Source: Pseudoalteromonas sp. Z1A8 (GTDB lineage: Bacteria; Pseudomonadota; Gammaproteobacteria; Enterobacterales; Alteromonadaceae). Taken from it: a stretch of DNA of 64,000 nucleotides. The notes below the pieces were generated by a model. The model worked only from the letters and a program-made list of their open reading frames with translations, searched no databases and was not told the DNA's origin. Below, one piece after another: positions 1 through 12,669 of this stretch (positions are counted from its first letter, which is position 1; every line of letters begins with the position of its first letter). The position numbers were made by a program, and so were the translations under genes. The stretch lies in the NCBI RefSeq assembly GCF_011378855.1, contig NZ_WTLB01000014.1, forward strand, positions 1-64,000. Direction: 5' to 3'.

Positions 1-314
1 ACTAAGATCGCGCCGTCCATTTGAGCAGCACCAGTGATCATGTTTTTAACATAATCGGCGTGACCAGGACAATCTACGTGTGCATAGTGACGTGAAGGAG
101 TATCGTATTCAACGTGAGACGTTGAAATAGTGATACCACGTTCGCGCTCTTCAGGAGCGTTGTCGATTGATGCGAAATCTTTAGCAACACCGCCGTATAC
201 TTTTGCAAGTACGTTAGTGATTGCTGCAGTTAGTGTAGTTTTACCGTGGTCAACGTGGCCGATTGTACCAACGTTTACGTGCGGTTTTACGCGTTCAAAC
301 TTTTCTTTTGCCAT
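1..314 (-). CDS. tuf: Elongation factor Tu (partial, N-terminal part)
   Basis: GTPase that delivers aminoacyl-tRNA to the ribosomal A site. Only about the first 104 codons are inside the window; the 3' end runs off the left edge. The visible N-terminus starts [20 protein letters not shown] and contains the G1 loop GHVDHGKT, the effector-region text ERGITI and the G3 box DCPGHADY. The start ATG is at 314-312, with an AGGAA ribosome site just upstream. It is the last gene of the str operon (rpsL-rpsG-fusA-tuf), 62 bases after fusA. Whether this is tufA or tufB cannot be told from a partial gene; the position downstream of fusA is that of tufA. Confidence 0.97.
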   Translation of the reverse strand, partial: MAKEKFERVKPHVNVGTIGHVDHGKTTLTAAITNVLAKVYGGVAKDFASIDNAPEERERGITISTSHVEYDTPSRHYAHVDCPGHADYVKNMITGAAQMDGAIL

Positions 315-342
315 CTTAAAAAATTCCTAATAAAGAAATTAA

Positions 343-366
343 AGCCTGACTCACTATTGAGCCAGA
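343..366 (-). other. Hairpin between fusA and tuf
   Basis: Read on the minus strand, GTCTGGCTCA and TGAGTCAGGC form a 10-bp stem (two G-T wobbles) around a 4-base loop. No uridine run follows directly, so it is not a canonical intrinsic terminator. It could be a processing site or a partial attenuator that sets the tuf/fusA ratio. That role is inference. Confidence 0.4.
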
Positions 367-376
367 CAAGCTAAAA

Positions 377-2491
377 TTATATAACAGCGCGAGCTGAAAT
401 TATTGTATCTGCAACATTTTTAGAGGCTTCAGCGTACTTTACAAACTCCATAGAGTATGAGGCACGGCCTTGTGTTGCAGATCGTAAAGCAGTCGCATAA
501 CCAAACATTTCAGAAAGAGGAACTTGCGCATTAATTTGCTTAAGTCCACCTAATGCATCTTCCATGCCTTCGATTATGCCGCGGCGACGATTTAAGTCGC
601 CAACTACATCACCCATATTTGAATCAGGAGTGAGTACTTCAACCTTCATTACTGGCTCTAAAAGTACAGGGTCAGCTTTACGCGCCCCATCTCTCATCGC
701 CAATGAACCTGCTATTTTAAATGCCATTTCATTCGAATCTACATCATGGAATGAACCATCATATAAAGTCGCTTTAACGCCAAGTAATGGGTAGCCTGCC
801 AGTACACCTTGAGACATTTGCTCTTGGATACCTTTGTCTACCGCAGGAACGAACTCTTTAGGAACAGAACCACCTACGGTTTCGTTAACGAACTCGTAAA
901 TTGGTGACTCATCATCCGTAATGTCCATCGGTTCAAGTTTAAGCCAAACGTGACCATATTGACCACGACCACCTGACTGACGTATAAACTTCCCTTCAAC
1001 CTTAACAGTTGAACGAATAGCTTCTCGGTATGAGACCTGCGGCTTACCAACGTTACATTCAACACTGAATTCACGTTTCATACGGTCGACGATGATATCT
1101 AGGTGAAGCTCACCCATGCCAGAGATTATAACCTGGCCTGATTCTTCGTCAGTTTGTACGCGAAAAGAAGGGTCTTCAGCAGCTAGTTTACCTAGTGCGA
1201 TACCCATCTTATCTTGGTCAGCTATAGTGCGAGGCTCAACCGCAATAGAGATTACTGGTTCAGGGAATTCCATACGCTCAAGCGTAATAATAGAATTCGG
1301 ATCACACAGTGTTTCACCTGTTGTTACGTCTTTAAGACCAATAGCTGCCGCGATATCGCCTGCGAAAACTTCTTTGATCTCTTCACGAGAGTTTGAATGC
1401 ATCTGTACGATACGGCCAAGTCGCTCACGCTTACTTTTTACTGGATTATATACCGTGTCACCCTGTTTAACAGTACCAGAGTAAACACGGAAAAAGGTCA
1501 AGGTTCCAACAAACGGGTCTGTAGCAATCTTAAAAGCGAGTGCAGCAAACGGCGCTTTATCATTAGCAGGACGTTCTTCCTCAGTACCATTTTCTAAGAT
1601 ACCTTGGATTTGTTTCACTTGCTCTGGCGACGGCATATATTCAACAACGCCATCAAGCACAGCTTGAACGCCTTTGTTTTTAAATGCGCTACCACAAGTA
1701 ACTGGAACAATCTCATTAGCTAATGTTCGTTGACGTAAAGCATTTTTAATTTCTGCTTCACTTAACTCTTCACCTTCTAAGTATTTATCCATTAGTTCTT
1801 CTGTTGCTTCAGCAGCGCTTTCAACTAAATGAGAGCGCCATTCTTCAGCTAATTCCAGAAGTTCTGCCGGTATTGCCTCATATGAAAAAGTCATACCCTG
1901 GTCCGCTTCGTTCCAGTTAATCATTTTCATTTTTATGAGGTCAATAACACCTTTAAAGTCGTCCTCAGCGCCTACAGGCAACTGAATTGGAACAGGCGTT
2001 GCTCCAAGACGAGATTTCACCTGACTAACCACAGCTAAGAAGTCAGCGCCCGTGCGATCCATTTTATTTACGAAGATCATTCTCGGAACTTCGTATTTGT
2101 TCGCTTGACGCCAAACTGTCTCAGTTTGCGGCTGTACACCAGATGAAGCACAAAGAACAACTACCGCACCATCTAGTACACGTAAAGAACGCTCTACTTC
2201 GATAGTGAAATCTACGTGTCCTGGAGTATCAATAATATTGATACGATGGGCGTCAAATTGAGCGTCCATCCCTTTCCAAAAACACGTTGTTGCAGCAGAA
2301 GTGATTGTGATACCACGCTCTTGTTCCTGCTCCATCCAATCCATAGTTGCAGCGCCATCATGTACTTCACCGATCTTATGAGAAAGACCTGTGTAGAACA
2401 GAACACGTTCTGTTGTGGTGGTTTTGCCTGCATCTACGTGAGCAACAATACCTATATTACGATAGCGCTCAAGTGGAGTTGTACGTGCCAT
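377..2491 (-). CDS. fusA: Elongation factor G
   Basis: Ribosomal translocase: GTP hydrolysis drives tRNA and mRNA movement, and with ribosome recycling factor it splits ribosomes. The 704-residue length is normal for the family. GTPase motifs are clear: AHVDAGKT at residues 17-24, the RGITI switch I text near 60, DTPGH at 88-92 and NKMD at 142-145. Domains II to V follow, with a conserved C-terminal EF-G region. It sits third in the str operon, 27 bases after rpsG, preceded by an AGAGGATC ribosome site. Nothing suggests a damaged or atypical copy; it is the FusA1 housekeeping type rather than a diverged FusA2. Confidence 0.98.
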   Translation of the reverse strand: MARTTPLERYRNIGIVAHVDAGKTTTTERVLFYTGLSHKIGEVHDGAATMDWMEQEQERGITITSAATTCFWKGMDAQFDAHRINIIDTPGHVDFTIEVERSLRVLDGAVVVLCASSGVQPQTETVWRQANKYEVPRMIFVNKMDRTGADFLAVVSQVKSRLGATPVPIQLPVGAEDDFKGVIDLIKMKMINWNEADQGMTFSYEAIPAELLELAEEWRSHLVESAAEATEELMDKYLEGEELSEAEIKNALRQRTLANEIVPVTCGSAFKNKGVQAVLDGVVEYMPSPEQVKQIQGILENGTEEERPANDKAPFAALAFKIATDPFVGTLTFFRVYSGTVKQGDTVYNPVKSKRERLGRIVQMHSNSREEIKEVFAGDIAAAIGLKDVTTGETLCDPNSIITLERMEFPEPVISIAVEPRTIADQDKMGIALGKLAAEDPSFRVQTDEESGQVIISGMGELHLDIIVDRMKREFSVECNVGKPQVSYREAIRSTVKVEGKFIRQSGGRGQYGHVWLKLEPMDITDDESPIYEFVNETVGGSVPKEFVPAVDKGIQEQMSQGVLAGYPLLGVKATLYDGSFHDVDSNEMAFKIAGSLAMRDGARKADPVLLEPVMKVEVLTPDSNMGDVVGDLNRRRGIIEGMEDALGGLKQINAQVPLSEMFGYATALRSATQGRASYSMEFVKYAEASKNVADTIISARAVI

Positions 2492-2518
2492 ATGATCCTC
2501 TTAAAGGTTAAAGACAGA

Positions 2519-2989
2519 TTACCAACGGTAATGAGCGAATGCTTTATTCGCTTCAGCCATACGGTGAACGTCTTCACGTTTCTTAACCGCAGTGCCTTTG
2601 TTGTCAGCAGCGTCAACGATTTCTTGAGCTAAACGTAAGCCCATAGATTTTTCGCCACGCTTACGTGCAGCGTCTACTAACCAACGCATACCTAATGCGT
2701 TACGACGAACTGGACGTACTTCAACTGGTACTTGATAAGTTGAACCACCAACACGGCGAGATTTAACTTCTACCTGTGGGCGGATGTTATCAAGTGCAGT
2801 TTCAAAGATTTCTAGGTGCGACTTGCCTGATTTCTCAGCAGCCACGTCTAGCGCACCATAAACAATTTTTTCAGCAGTAGATTTCTTGCCGTCTAACATT
2901 ACGATGTTAACGAATTTAGCAAGAAGTTCCGATCCGAACTTAGGATCTGGAAGAATTTTACGTTGACCGATTACGCGTCTTCTAGGCAT
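2519..2989 (-). CDS. rpsG: 30S ribosomal protein S7
   Basis: Primary 16S rRNA-binding protein that nucleates assembly of the 30S head and contacts tRNA in the E site. At 156 residues it matches the usual family length. The sequence begins [20 protein letters not shown], the standard S7 opening, and carries the [11 protein letters not shown] beta-ribbon text and [10 protein letters not shown]. In Escherichia coli, S7 is the translational repressor of the str operon and binds between rpsL and rpsG. Here that spacer is 97 bases (2990-3086), long enough for a comparable site, but I could not confirm a fold. Confidence 0.98.
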   Translation of the reverse strand: MPRRRVIGQRKILPDPKFGSELLAKFVNIVMLDGKKSTAEKIVYGALDVAAEKSGKSHLEIFETALDNIRPQVEVKSRRVGGSTYQVPVEVRPVRRNALGMRWLVDAARKRGEKSMGLRLAQEIVDAADNKGTAVKKREDVHRMAEANKAFAHYRW

Positions 2990-3086
2990 TTTGTATCTCC
3001 GGTTTATTCAGGTTTGCTCTTTCGAGTCAATCACCCAAAACAATAATTATATATATTTAGTGCTTGGCCTTACTAACGGAATACAA

Positions 3087-3461
3087 TTAGCCTTTAGGGC
3101 GTTTTGTACCGTATTTAGAACGAGCTTGACGACGATCGCTAACGCCTGCACAGTCAAGTGCACCACGAACAGTGTGAAAACGCACACCTGGTAAATCTTT
3201 AACACGACCACCACGGATTAGGATTACACTATGCTCTTGAAGGTTATGACCTTCACCGCCAATGTATGAAGTTACTTCGAAACCGTTAGTTAAACGTACA
3301 CGTGCTACTTTACGTAACGCCGAGTTAGGTTTCTTAGGTGTAGTTGTATATACGCGAGTACATACACCGCGCTTTTGCGGACACGCTTTTAGTGCAGCTG
3401 AGTTACTTTTCGTAACCTTGCTACGGCGTGGCTTACGCACTAGCTGGTTAATAGTTGCCAT
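3087..3461 (-). CDS. rpsL: 30S ribosomal protein S12
   Basis: Decoding-centre protein of the small subunit. It is 124 residues with the [10 protein letters not shown] loop at about 42-51 and GRVKDLPG near 85-92. The lysines at the classical streptomycin-resistance sites (K43/K44 and K88 counting Met) are wild type, so no resistance allele is visible. It is first gene of the str operon. An AGGAG ribosome site precedes the ATG at 3461. Its promoter is read at 3561-3589 and overlaps the terminator of rpoC (separate entries). Confidence 0.98.
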
Positions 3462-3500
3462 TTAAATAGCTCCTGAAATTAAAATTACTACTGAAAAAAA

Positions 3501-3562
3501 TAAAAAATCCGCCCTTTATTTACGAGCCTGCATTGAGCACACAAGTAAATGGGTGGCGGAAT
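3501..3562 (-). terminator. Rho-independent terminator of rpoBC
   Basis: On the minus strand TCCGCC (3560-3555) pairs with GGCGGA (3513-3508). A second 6-bp block, ATTTAC/GTAAAT, lies inside after a 4x4 internal loop. A T6-A-T7 tract follows at once (3507-3494). It lies between the rpoC stop and the rpsL start, so it should stop read-through from rpoC. Its 5' arm overlaps the start region of the rpsL promoter. Confidence 0.8.
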
Positions 3563-3589
3563 TTTAATGAGCAAAGTTTAACCTGTCAA
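3561..3589 (-). promoter_or_regulatory. Sigma-70 promoter for rpsL (str operon)
   Basis: On the minus strand a perfect -35 TTGACA (3589-3584) is followed by exactly 17 bases and a TAAAAT -10 (3566-3561). Initiation about 7 bases further on would be near 3554. That is inside the 5' arm of the rpoC terminator, so transcripts starting here would lack its outer TCCGCC. Confidence 0.8.
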
Positions 3590-3655
3590 CCTAAACTAAC
3601 CGTAAGACAGCATATAACTGTCTCACGATTACTTAATCTATTGATTAAGAACAGT

Positions 3656-6600
3656 TTATTGATTTCCAGACAAATCAGCATTTAGAGCGTCTGTAAGTGC
3701 TTGAGTTGCCTCTTCTGCACTTACTGTTTGCTCTTCTACTACTACTTTGCTTTGTTTACGGCGAGCCATACGTTCTTGATGATACGCAAAACCGGTACCG
3801 GCTGGGATCAAACGACCCACAATTACGTTTTCTTTAAGACCGCGAAGCTCATCGCTCTTACCATTCACTGCCGCATCTGTAAGAACACGTGTTGTCTCTT
3901 GGAAAGACGCTGCAGAGATGAAAGATTCTGTTGCTAGTGATGCTTTTGTGATACCCATTAACTGGATTTCATACTTAGCTGGTATCTTACCTTGTTTTTC
4001 AAGGTCACGGTTTGCGATATTAACGCGCGCCACTTCGATTTGTTCACCGGCTAAGAAGTCAGTATCACCGCCGTGTATGATGGTACATTTACGAATCATC
4101 TGACGGATAATTGTTTCAATGTGCTTGTCATTGATCTTAACGCCTTGCAAACGGTAAACCTCTTGCACTTCGTTAACGATGTAGTTAGCAACATGAGTCA
4201 CACCACGTAGGCGTAAGATGTCATGCGGTGATTCAGGACCATCGGCGATAACTTCACCTTTAGACACTTGCTCACCTTCAAACACGTTAAGTTGACGCCA
4301 CTTAGGAATCATTTCTTCGTAATGATCACCTTCAGCTGGAGTAATAACTAAACGCTTCTTACCTTTAGTCTCTTTACCGAAGCTAATAGTACCTGTGATC
4401 TCAGCTAATATAGCTGGTTCTTTTGGCTTACGAGCTTCAAATAAGTCGGCTACGCGTGGTAGACCACCCGTGATATCACGAGTTTTCGAACCTTCTTGTG
4501 GAATACGTGCTAACACGTCACCTGGGTTTGCTGTAACGCCGTCAATAACTTCAATCGTAGTGAATGAAGGAAGACGTGTTTCTTGCAGACCGCGCTCTTC
4601 ACTTTCGATGATAAGCTTTGGTTCTTTCGTATTTACTTTAGCAAGATCTTTAACAACTACACGGGTTAAACCAGTTAGTTCATCAGTCTGTGCTTCAGTA
4701 TTTGAATCATCGATATCGCTGAACGATACTTTTGACTTATGCTCAAGAACGATTGGGTGACTATGCGGGTCCCAAGTAGCAACGATATCGTTACCTTGAA
4801 CTTCCGTATTGTCTTGCACTGTTAATACCGCACCGTAAGGTACTTTATAGCGCTCTTTCTCACGACCATAACTATCAATGATAGTAATTTCCGTAGAACG
4901 AGAAGTAATAACAATCTTACCGTCTGTGTTAAGTACGTACTTAGAGTTATGAAGTTTTAATGTACCGTTAGTTTTAACTTGTACATTATTTTCTGCAGAC
5001 GCTCTAGATGCCGCACCACCGATGTGGAAGGTACGCATTGTTAACTGTGTACCCGGCTCACCGATTGACTGTGCCGCGATAACACCCACTGATTCACCAG
5101 CGTTGATGATATGACCACGTGCTAGGTCACGACCATAACAGTTAGCACAAACACCAAAGTCATTATCACAAGTGATAACAGAACGTACACGAACTTCATC
5201 TACTGAATGCTCTTCTAAAAGATCACACAGTTTTTCGTCTAGCATGATATTACGTTCAACAAGCACTGTATTAGTACCTGGAATTACAATATCTTCAGCA
5301 ACAACACGACCTAGAACACGTTCACGAAGTGGTTCTACAACATCACCACCTTCAATAAGCGGTTTCATTGTTAAGCCATCTTTTGTGCCACAGTCATCTT
5401 CATTGATTACCAAATCTTGTGCAACGTCTACTAGACGACGCGTTAGGTAACCCGAGTTAGCTGTTTTAAGTGCTGTATCGGCAAGACCTTTACGCGCACC
5501 ATGCGTTGAGATGAAGTACTGAAGTACGTTTAGACCTTCACGGAAGTTAGCTGTGATTGGCGTCTCGATGATTGAACCATCTGGACGTGCCATTAGACCA
5601 CGCATACCCGCCAACTGACGAATCTGTGCAGCACTACCACGAGCGCCTGAGTCGGCCATCATAAACACTGAGTTAAATGACGGTTGCTCTACTTCTTCAC
5701 CTTGTGCATTGATAACTGTGTCTTTCGACAAGTTAGACATCATCTCACGTGATAAGTTTTCGTTTACACGTGACCAGATATCGATAACTTTGTTGTACTT
5801 TTCACCAGCCGTTACAAGACCTGATTGGAATTGTTGGTTGATTTCAGTAACTTCAGCTTCAGCTGATTCAATTATCTGTGCTTTAACCGGTGGGATAACT
5901 AAGTCATCAATACCGATAGAAACACCTGACTTCATTGCATAATGGAAACCGGTGTACATAACTTGGTCAGCAAAGATAACTGTATCTTTAAGACCTAGAC
6001 GACGGTAACACTCATTCAATAAGCCAGAAATCTGCTTTTTACCTAGCGGCTGGTTGATTGACGCAAACGGCATGCCTTTAGGTAAAATTAGAGACAGAAT
6101 TGCACGACCAACAGTTGTATCGATAACAGTGATAGTGTCTTCTACTACGCCGTCTTCGTTTTTAACTGATTGACTAATACGTACTTTCACGATTGCGTGA
6201 AGGTCTGCATTGCCACTGCGGTATGCTTTTTCTGCTTCTTTTGGATCTTTAAATATCGCGCCTTCGCCTTTAGCGTTAATGCGGTCACGAGTCATATAAT
6301 AAAGACCCAATACAACATCCTGTGAAGGAACGATGATTGGCTCACCATTCGCAGGAGATAGAATGTTGTTTGTTGACATCATCAATGCACGAGCTTCAAG
6401 CTGCGCTTCGATTGTTAACGGTACGTGTACCGCCATTTGGTCACCATCGAAATCGGCGTTGTACGCCGCACATACTAATGGATGCAAATGAATCGCTTTA
6501 CCTTCGATAAGCACAGGCTCAAACGCTTGGATACCCAAACGGTGAAGTGTTGGTGCACGGTTAAGTAATACTGGATGTTCACGAATTACTTCGTCAAGTA

Positions 6601-7831
6601 CATCCCATACTTCCGGAACTTCACGTTCAACCATCTTCTTAGCAGCTTTGATTGTCGTAGCCATGCCGCGACGTTCTAGTTTGCCATAGATGAATGGTTT
6701 GAATAGCTCTAGTGCCATCTTCTTAGGAAGACCACATTGGTGAAGCTTAAGTGTAGGACCAACTGTGATTACAGAACGGCCTGAATAATCTACACGCTTA
6801 CCAAGTAGATTCTGACGGAAACGACCTTGCTTACCCTTGATCATATCAGCAAGAGATTTAAGAGGACGTTTGTTAGAACCTGTAATTGCACGACCACGAC
6901 GACCGTTATCAAGTAGCGCATCTACCGCTTCTTGTAACATACGTTTTTCGTTGCGTACAATAATGTCTGGTGCTGCTAAATCTAGTAGACGCTTAAGACG
7001 GTTATTACGGTTAATAACACGACGGTAAAGGTCATTTAGATCAGATGTCGCAAAACGACCACCGTCTAGTGGTACTAATGGGCGTAGATCAGGCGGCAAT
7101 ACTGGAAGTACTGTCATGATCATCCACTCAGGGTTATTACCTGATTGGTGGAACGATTCCATTAACTTAAGACGTTTAGTGATTTTTTTACGCTTAGTTT
7201 CAGAGTTAATTGTTGGTAACTCTTCACGCATCTCAGCAATTAATTGAGCAAGATCGAGTTCACGAAGCAAGTCTAAAACTGCTTCAGCACCCATCTTAGC
7301 TTCAAACTCATCACCATGCTCTTCTAGTGAATCTAAGTATTCTTCTTCACCTAATAGCTGACCACGCTCAAGCGTTGTCATACCAGGCTCAGTTACTACG
7401 AATGATTCGAAGTAAAGAACACGTTCAATATCACGAAGCGTCATATCTAGCATTAAGCCAATACGTGACGGTAATGATTTTAAAAACCATATATGTGCAA
7501 CTGGGCTCGCAAGGTCGATATGACCCATACGATCGCGTCGCACTTTAGTGAGTGTTACTTCAACGCCACACTTTTCACAGATCACACCACGGTGTTTAAG
7601 GCGTTTATATTTACCACATAAACACTCATAATCTTTCACTGGGCCGAAAATACGGGCACAGAATAAGCCATCGCGCTCAGGCTTGAAAGTACGGTAGTTA
7701 ATAGTCTCAGGTTTCTTTACTTCACCGAATGACCATGAACGAACCATGTCTGGTGAAGCAAGACCAATGCGAATTGCATCGAATTCTTCGGTCTTATTTT
7801 GTTGCTTCAGAAACTTAAGTAAGTCTTTCAC
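3656..7831 (-). CDS. rpoC: DNA-directed RNA polymerase beta' subunit
   Basis: Largest catalytic subunit of RNA polymerase. At 1391 residues it is slightly shorter than the E. coli protein (1407). It shows the N-terminal zinc ribbon [20 protein letters not shown] (near 70-88), the Mg-binding NADFDGDQM loop near 460, the second zinc cluster [13 protein letters not shown] near 885-900, and a conserved trigger-loop/bridge-helix region. It is translated 104 bases after rpoB in the same operon. The C-terminus is rich in Ala, Glu and Thr, as in relatives. No intein or split is seen. Confidence 0.99.
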   Translation of the reverse strand: MKDLLKFLKQQNKTEEFDAIRIGLASPDMVRSWSFGEVKKPETINYRTFKPERDGLFCARIFGPVKDYECLCGKYKRLKHRGVICEKCGVEVTLTKVRRDRMGHIDLASPVAHIWFLKSLPSRIGLMLDMTLRDIERVLYFESFVVTEPGMTTLERGQLLGEEEYLDSLEEHGDEFEAKMGAEAVLDLLRELDLAQLIAEMREELPTINSETKRKKITKRLKLMESFHQSGNNPEWMIMTVLPVLPPDLRPLVPLDGGRFATSDLNDLYRRVINRNNRLKRLLDLAAPDIIVRNEKRMLQEAVDALLDNGRRGRAITGSNKRPLKSLADMIKGKQGRFRQNLLGKRVDYSGRSVITVGPTLKLHQCGLPKKMALELFKPFIYGKLERRGMATTIKAAKKMVEREVPEVWDVLDEVIREHPVLLNRAPTLHRLGIQAFEPVLIEGKAIHLHPLVCAAYNADFDGDQMAVHVPLTIEAQLEARALMMSTNNILSPANGEPIIVPSQDVVLGLYYMTRDRINAKGEGAIFKDPKEAEKAYRSGNADLHAIVKVRISQSVKNEDGVVEDTITVIDTTVGRAILSLILPKGMPFASINQPLGKKQISGLLNECYRRLGLKDTVIFADQVMYTGFHYAMKSGVSIGIDDLVIPPVKAQIIESAEAEVTEINQQFQSGLVTAGEKYNKVIDIWSRVNENLSREMMSNLSKDTVINAQGEEVEQPSFNSVFMMADSGARGSAAQIRQLAGMRGLMARPDGSIIETPITANFREGLNVLQYFISTHGARKGLADTALKTANSGYLTRRLVDVAQDLVINEDDCGTKDGLTMKPLIEGGDVVEPLRERVLGRVVAEDIVIPGTNTVLVERNIMLDEKLCDLLEEHSVDEVRVRSVITCDNDFGVCANCYGRDLARGHIINAGESVGVIAAQSIGEPGTQLTMRTFHIGGAASRASAENNVQVKTNGTLKLHNSKYVLNTDGKIVITSRSTEITIIDSYGREKERYKVPYGAVLTVQDNTEVQGNDIVATWDPHSHPIVLEHKSKVSFSDIDDSNTEAQTDELTGLTRVVVKDLAKVNTKEPKLIIESEERGLQETRLPSFTTIEVIDGVTANPGDVLARIPQEGSKTRDITGGLPRVADLFEARKPKEPAILAEITGTISFGKETKGKKRLVITPAEGDHYEEMIPKWRQLNVFEGEQVSKGEVIADGPESPHDILRLRGVTHVANYIVNEVQEVYRLQGVKINDKHIETIIRQMIRKCTIIHGGDTDFLAGEQIEVARVNIANRDLEKQGKIPAKYEIQLMGITKASLATESFISAASFQETTRVLTDAAVNGKSDELRGLKENVIVGRLIPAGTGFAYHQERMARRKQSKVVVEEQTVSAEEATQALTDALNADLSGNQ

Positions 7832-7935
7832 CTTAGCTCTCCTGTCGGAGTTAATCTTGAGGACGGATAATTTCGTCCCTACATTCTATTCAGCCGTAAC
7901 AGATGCTGCAGCGTTAACTGCAGCATCTAATTGGC

Positions 7936-10900
7936 TTAATTTTCTTCCAACTCGATGTTGATACCCAGTGAGCGGATTTCTTTCAACAATACGTTGAACG
8001 ATTCTGGCATACCTGGTTCCATTTTATGGTTACCATCAACGATGTTTTTATACATCTTAGTACGACCGTTCACGTCATCCGATTTCACTGTTAGCATTTC
8101 TTGTAGAGTGTAAGCAGCACCGTAAGCTTCAAGTGCCCATACTTCCATCTCACCAAAACGCTGGCCACCGAACTGTGCTTTACCACCCAGCGGCTGCTGA
8201 GTAACAAGGCTGTAAGAACCAGTAGAACGTGCATGCATTTTATCATCAACTAAGTGATTCAATTTAAGCATGTACATGTAACCAACAGTTACTTGACGTT
8301 CAAACTGATCGCCAGTACGGCCATCATAAAGTGTAACCTGACCACTACGAGGATAGCCCGCAAGCTCAAGCATGTCTTTGATTTCGCTTTCTTTCGCGCC
8401 ATCAAATGCAGGAGTAGCTATTGGTAAACCACCTTTTAAGTTTTCAGCTAGACGACGAATTTCGTCATCAGTGAAGCTAGCAATATCTACAACTTGGCGA
8501 GATTCGCCAATTTCGTATGCTTGCTTGATGAAGTCACGTAGCTCATGAAGCTCACGTTGTTCTTTCATCATCTCTTCAATACGTTCACCGATACCACGTG
8601 CAGCAAGACCCATATGTGTTTCAAGGATCTGACCGATGTTCATACGCGATGGTACACCTAGCGGATTCAATACGATATCTACCGTACGACCTTTGTCATC
8701 GTAAGGCATATCTTCTACTGGTACGATAGTCGAGATAACACCTTTGTTACCATGACGACCCGCCATTTTATCACCCGGTTGGATACGACGTTTAACAGCT
8801 AGGTATACTTTAACAATCTTAAGTACGCCTGGTGCTAAGTCATCACCTTGGGTAATTTTACGACGTTTGTTTTCAAACTTCTTATCGTATTCAGCTTTAA
8901 GCTCATCGTATTGTGCAGCTAGTTGCTCAAGCTCAGCTTGCTTGTCTTCTTCAGCAAGGCTTTGCGTAAGTACTTTTTCAGCATTTAGAGATGCAAGTTT
9001 ATCTTCATCAAAACCAGCAGCTATAAGTAGCTTACGTGCACGGTCTAAAACGCCTGCTTCTAAAATACGGAACTCTTCGTTGAAGTCTTTCTTCGCTTCG
9101 CGAAGCTGCATGTCTTCAACTTCTAACGCGCGTTTATCTTTTTCAACACCATCACGGGTGAAAACTTGCACGTCAATTACAGTACCAGTTACAGAATTTG
9201 GTACACGTAAAGAGCTGTCTTTAACGTCAGACGCTTTTTCGCCGAAGATAGCACGCAGTAGCTTCTCTTCAGGTGTAAGCTGTGTTTCGCCTTTAGGAGT
9301 CACTTTACCTACTAGGATATCGCCGCCTTTAACTTCAGCACCAATATATACAACGCCTGATTCATCAAGCTTGCCTAGTGCAGATTCGCCCACGTTCGGG
9401 ATATCTGCTGTGATCTCTTCTGGACCTAATTTAGTATCACGGGCAACACACTGTAGCTCTTGAATATGGATAGTCGTTAGACGATCTTCTTCAACTACGC
9501 GCTCTGATAACAAGATTGAATCTTCGAAGTTGTAACCGTTCCATGGCATGAATGCCACGCGAAGGTTTTGACCAAGGGCTAAGTCACCTAAGTCAGTCGA
9601 AGGACCATCTGCTAACACGTCACCACGAGTAACCGGTTCGCCAACCATACAAGTTGGTTTTTGGTTAATACATGTATTTTGGTTAGAACGTGTGTATTTG
9701 GTTAAGTTGTAGATGTCGATGCCCGCTTCACCAGGGATGCGTTCTTCTTCATGTACATTTACAACGATGCGACTTGCGTCAGCATACATTACTTCACCAC
9801 CACGTTTAGCAACGATAGTTACACCAGAATCTTTCGCTAGTGTTAACTCAATACCAGTACCTACTAACGGCTTATCCGCTTTCAATGTTGGTACTGCTTG
9901 ACGTTGCATGTTTGAACCCATCAATGCACGGTTAGCATCATCGTGTTCTAGGAACGGGATAAGTGCTGCCGCTACAGAGATCACCTGTTGTGGTGATACA
10001 TCCATATACTGCTGGTCCATGCGACCCATAAAGGTAGATTCACCTTTGTGACGACATGGGATAAGTTCATCAACAAACTCATTGGTTTCAGTTAAGTTTG
10101 AGTTCGCCTGTGCGATAACAAACTGACCTTCTTCAATGGCTGATAAATAATCAACTTCATCAGTTACAACACCGTCTACCACTTTGCGGTAAGGTGTTTC
10201 TAAGAAACCGTAGTCATTCGTACGTGCGTACGTAGACAATGAGTTAATTAGACCGATGTTTGGACCCTCAGGAGTCTCGATTGGACATACGCGACCATAG
10301 TGAGTTACGTGAACGTCACGTACTTCAAAGCCTGCGCGTTCACGAGTTAGACCGCCCGGACCTAATGCAGAGATACGACGTTTATGCGTAACTTCTGATA
10401 GTGGGTTATTTTGGTCCATAAACTGTGATAACTGAGACGAGCCGAAGAACTCTTTAACTGCTGCCGAAATAGGCTTAGCGTTAATAAGATCTTGTGGCAT
10501 TATCGCGTCAAGGTCACCTAAGCTTAAACGCTCACGTACAGCACGTTCAACACGTACTAGACCAACACGGAATTGGTTCTCAGCCATTTCGCCAACACTA
10601 CGTATACGACGGTTGCCTAAGTGATCGATATCATCAACATCGCCTTGACCGTTACGAATAGCAATTAATACTTTCATAACAGACACGATGTCTTCTTTGC
10701 TTAATGTACCAGGGCCTGTGTCTGTATCGTAACCAACACGGCTATTGAACTTCATACGACCTACAGTAGATAAGTCATAACGTTCTTCAGAGAAGAACAA
10801 GTTCTGGAATAAGGCTTCAGCCGCGTCTTTCGTCGGTGGCTCGCCTGGGCGCATCATGCGGTAAATTTCTACTAGTGCTTCTAAACGGCTGCTTGCAGAG

Positions 10901-11961
10901 TCAATGTTCAAAGTATTTGACATGTAAGCACCGCTGTCCACTTCATTGATATATAACGTATCAATTTTAGTGTAACCGGCTTTAACCAATTCAGCCATTA
11001 GCTCTAGAGTTAGCTCGTCATTTGCATTTGCAATAACTTCACCAGTTGACTCATCAACATAGTTTTTAGCTACAATACGGCCAATGATGTACTCATGTGG
11101 TACTTCTAATTGCTTAATGCCTTTCTTCTCGATGCTCTTGATGTGGCGAGCCGTAACACGACGACCGCTTTCAACAAATACTTCACCGTCTTCGCTCTTG
11201 ATATCAAAAGCGGCAGTTTCACCACGTAAACGCGAAGGTACAAGTTCCATAAGAACTTTACCATTCGTTACTTCAAACGTAGTGTTATCGAAGAACATAT
11301 CTAGGATTTGTTCGCTAGAATAATCTAGTGCACGTAGGATGATAGACGCCGGTAATTTACGACGGCGGTCAATACGTACATATAAGTTATCTTTTGCATC
11401 AAATTCGAAGTCTAACCATGAACCACGGTAAGGTATAACGCGTGCGTTATATAATACTTTACCCGATGAATGGGTTTTACCGCGGTCGTTATCAAAGAAT
11501 ACACCAGGGCTACGGTGTAGCTGAGAAACGATAACACGCTCTGTACCATTGATTACAAAAGTACCGGTATCTGTCATGAGCGGAATTTCGCCCATGTAAA
11601 CTTCTTGCTCTTTAATGTCTTTAACTGTGCCTGGTGCTTCTTTGTCCATAACAACAAGACGCAGTTTCACGCGAAGTGGAGCAGAATAAGTCACACCGCG
11701 AATTTGACATTCTTTTACATCGAAAACTGGCTCACCAATACGGTAACTTACGTATTGAAGCTCAGAATTTCCCGAGTAGCTTTTAATAGGGAACACAGAA
11801 CGGAAGGCAGCTTCCAAACCATGATCGCCATCAGCGTCCGGCACTAAGAATTTTTTAAACGATTCTAACTGTGTAGACAGTAAAAAAGGTATATCCAAAA
11901 CTTGTGGACGTTTACCAAAATCCTTACGGATACGTTTCTTTTCAGAATAAGAGTAAGCCAT
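7936..11961 (-). CDS. rpoB: DNA-directed RNA polymerase beta subunit
   Basis: Second-largest RNA polymerase subunit, forming one jaw of the clamp and the rifampicin pocket. Length 1341 residues equals the gammaproteobacterial norm. The rifampicin region (around residues 505-535, [20 protein letters not shown]) has the sensitive residues at the D, H and S hot spots, so no resistance allele is apparent. The GRHGNKGV motif of the catalytic region and a C-terminal EEN ending are present. The ATG at 11961 is preceded by AGGAACCCC. It lies after rplL with a 271-base spacer that carries hairpins. Confidence 0.99.
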   Translation of the reverse strand: MAYSYSEKKRIRKDFGKRPQVLDIPFLLSTQLESFKKFLVPDADGDHGLEAAFRSVFPIKSYSGNSELQYVSYRIGEPVFDVKECQIRGVTYSAPLRVKLRLVVMDKEAPGTVKDIKEQEVYMGEIPLMTDTGTFVINGTERVIVSQLHRSPGVFFDNDRGKTHSSGKVLYNARVIPYRGSWLDFEFDAKDNLYVRIDRRRKLPASIILRALDYSSEQILDMFFDNTTFEVTNGKVLMELVPSRLRGETAAFDIKSEDGEVFVESGRRVTARHIKSIEKKGIKQLEVPHEYIIGRIVAKNYVDESTGEVIANANDELTLELMAELVKAGYTKIDTLYINEVDSGAYMSNTLNIDSASSRLEALVEIYRMMRPGEPPTKDAAEALFQNLFFSEERYDLSTVGRMKFNSRVGYDTDTGPGTLSKEDIVSVMKVLIAIRNGQGDVDDIDHLGNRRIRSVGEMAENQFRVGLVRVERAVRERLSLGDLDAIMPQDLINAKPISAAVKEFFGSSQLSQFMDQNNPLSEVTHKRRISALGPGGLTRERAGFEVRDVHVTHYGRVCPIETPEGPNIGLINSLSTYARTNDYGFLETPYRKVVDGVVTDEVDYLSAIEEGQFVIAQANSNLTETNEFVDELIPCRHKGESTFMGRMDQQYMDVSPQQVISVAAALIPFLEHDDANRALMGSNMQRQAVPTLKADKPLVGTGIELTLAKDSGVTIVAKRGGEVMYADASRIVVNVHEEERIPGEAGIDIYNLTKYTRSNQNTCINQKPTCMVGEPVTRGDVLADGPSTDLGDLALGQNLRVAFMPWNGYNFEDSILLSERVVEEDRLTTIHIQELQCVARDTKLGPEEITADIPNVGESALGKLDESGVVYIGAEVKGGDILVGKVTPKGETQLTPEEKLLRAIFGEKASDVKDSSLRVPNSVTGTVIDVQVFTRDGVEKDKRALEVEDMQLREAKKDFNEEFRILEAGVLDRARKLLIAAGFDEDKLASLNAEKVLTQSLAEEDKQAELEQLAAQYDELKAEYDKKFENKRRKITQGDDLAPGVLKIVKVYLAVKRRIQPGDKMAGRHGNKGVISTIVPVEDMPYDDKGRTVDIVLNPLGVPSRMNIGQILETHMGLAARGIGERIEEMMKEQRELHELRDFIKQAYEIGESRQVVDIASFTDDEIRRLAENLKGGLPIATPAFDGAKESEIKDMLELAGYPRSGQVTLYDGRTGDQFERQVTVGYMYMLKLNHLVDDKMHARSTGSYSLVTQQPLGGKAQFGGQRFGEMEVWALEAYGAAYTLQEMLTVKSDDVNGRTKMYKNIVDGNHKMEPGMPESFNVLLKEIRSLGINIELEEN

Positions 11962-12160
11962 GGGGTTCCTCAGCTTGCTGATCTTTGACCCGACCTGTTC
12001 TTGTAAGAACAGACTTAACTGGCAGCTATGCCAAGATTTTACAACATTTAACTGTTGTTCTAATTAGATCCCACTTTAACACTAGCAAACTATAAAGCGT
12101 TGAAAGTAAAGATAAAATCAGATTTTATTTGAACTAAAAGAGTGCATCACTCTATAGCGC

Positions 12161-12212
12161 AAAAAGGCCGGTGATTAAATAATCACCAGCCCTTGCCTGA
12201 TTTCTCAGGCAG
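12161..12212 (-). promoter_or_regulatory. Tandem hairpins (attenuator or processing site) between rplL and rpoB
   Basis: Two hairpins lie downstream of rplL on the minus strand. The first is TGCCTGA/TCAGGCA with a 4-base loop (12212-12195). The second is GGC-T-GGTGATT paired with AATCACC-G-GCC (12191-12166), followed by a T5 tract (12165-12161). In E. coli the equivalent spacer has a partial terminator and an RNase III site that lower rpoBC relative to rplJL. The same role here is inferred from position and structure. Confidence 0.65.
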
Positions 12213-12232
12213 CGAACTTAGCAAAAGCTAAA

Positions 12233-12595
12233 TTACTTAACCTCAACTTCAGCACCAGCTTCAGTAAGATCTTTTGCAAGTGCTTCAGCTTCTTCTTTAG
12301 ATACACCTTCTTTAACAGGTGTAGGAGCAGCTTCAACAAGAGCTTTCGCTTCTTTAAGGCCAAGGCCAGTTGCGCTACGAACAGCTTTGATTGCAGAAAC
12401 CTTGTTAGCGCCAGCGCCAGTAAGGATTACGTCAAATTCTGTTTTCTCTTCAGCAGCTTCAGCAGCTGGACCAGCTACCATTGCAGCTGCAGCAGTTACG
12501 CCGAATTTTTCTTCCATTGCTTCGATAAGAGCAACAACGTCCATTACTGACATTTCAGCAATTGCGTCAAGGATTTGGTCTTTAGATACAGACAT
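12233..12595 (-). CDS. rplL: 50S ribosomal protein L7/L12
   Basis: Stalk protein of the large subunit that recruits translational GTPases as dimers bound to L10. It is 120 residues: an N-terminal dimerisation helix pair ([20 protein letters not shown]), an Ala/Glu-rich hinge around 38-52, and a globular C-terminal domain with [12 protein letters not shown]. It lies 74 bases after rplJ in one operon. High stoichiometry relative to L10 is expected; an AGGAAAT ribosome site precedes the ATG. Confidence 0.98.
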   Translation of the reverse strand: MSVSKDQILDAIAEMSVMDVVALIEAMEEKFGVTAAAAMVAGPAAEAAEEKTEFDVILTGAGANKVSAIKAVRSATGLGLKEAKALVEAAPTPVKEGVSKEEAEALAKDLTEAGAEVEVK

Positions 12596-12669
12596 TACAA
12601 ATTTCCTAATAATTAACGGACATTACGTCCAAATAAATTTTACACCGAAAGTGATTAAACAGCTTAAAA

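Noticed and set aside
8867..9463. 198-codon plus-strand ORF inside rpoB
   Set aside because: It is antisense to a fully conserved part of rpoB, has a Ser-rich composition typical of reverse-frame shadows, and has no ribosome site.
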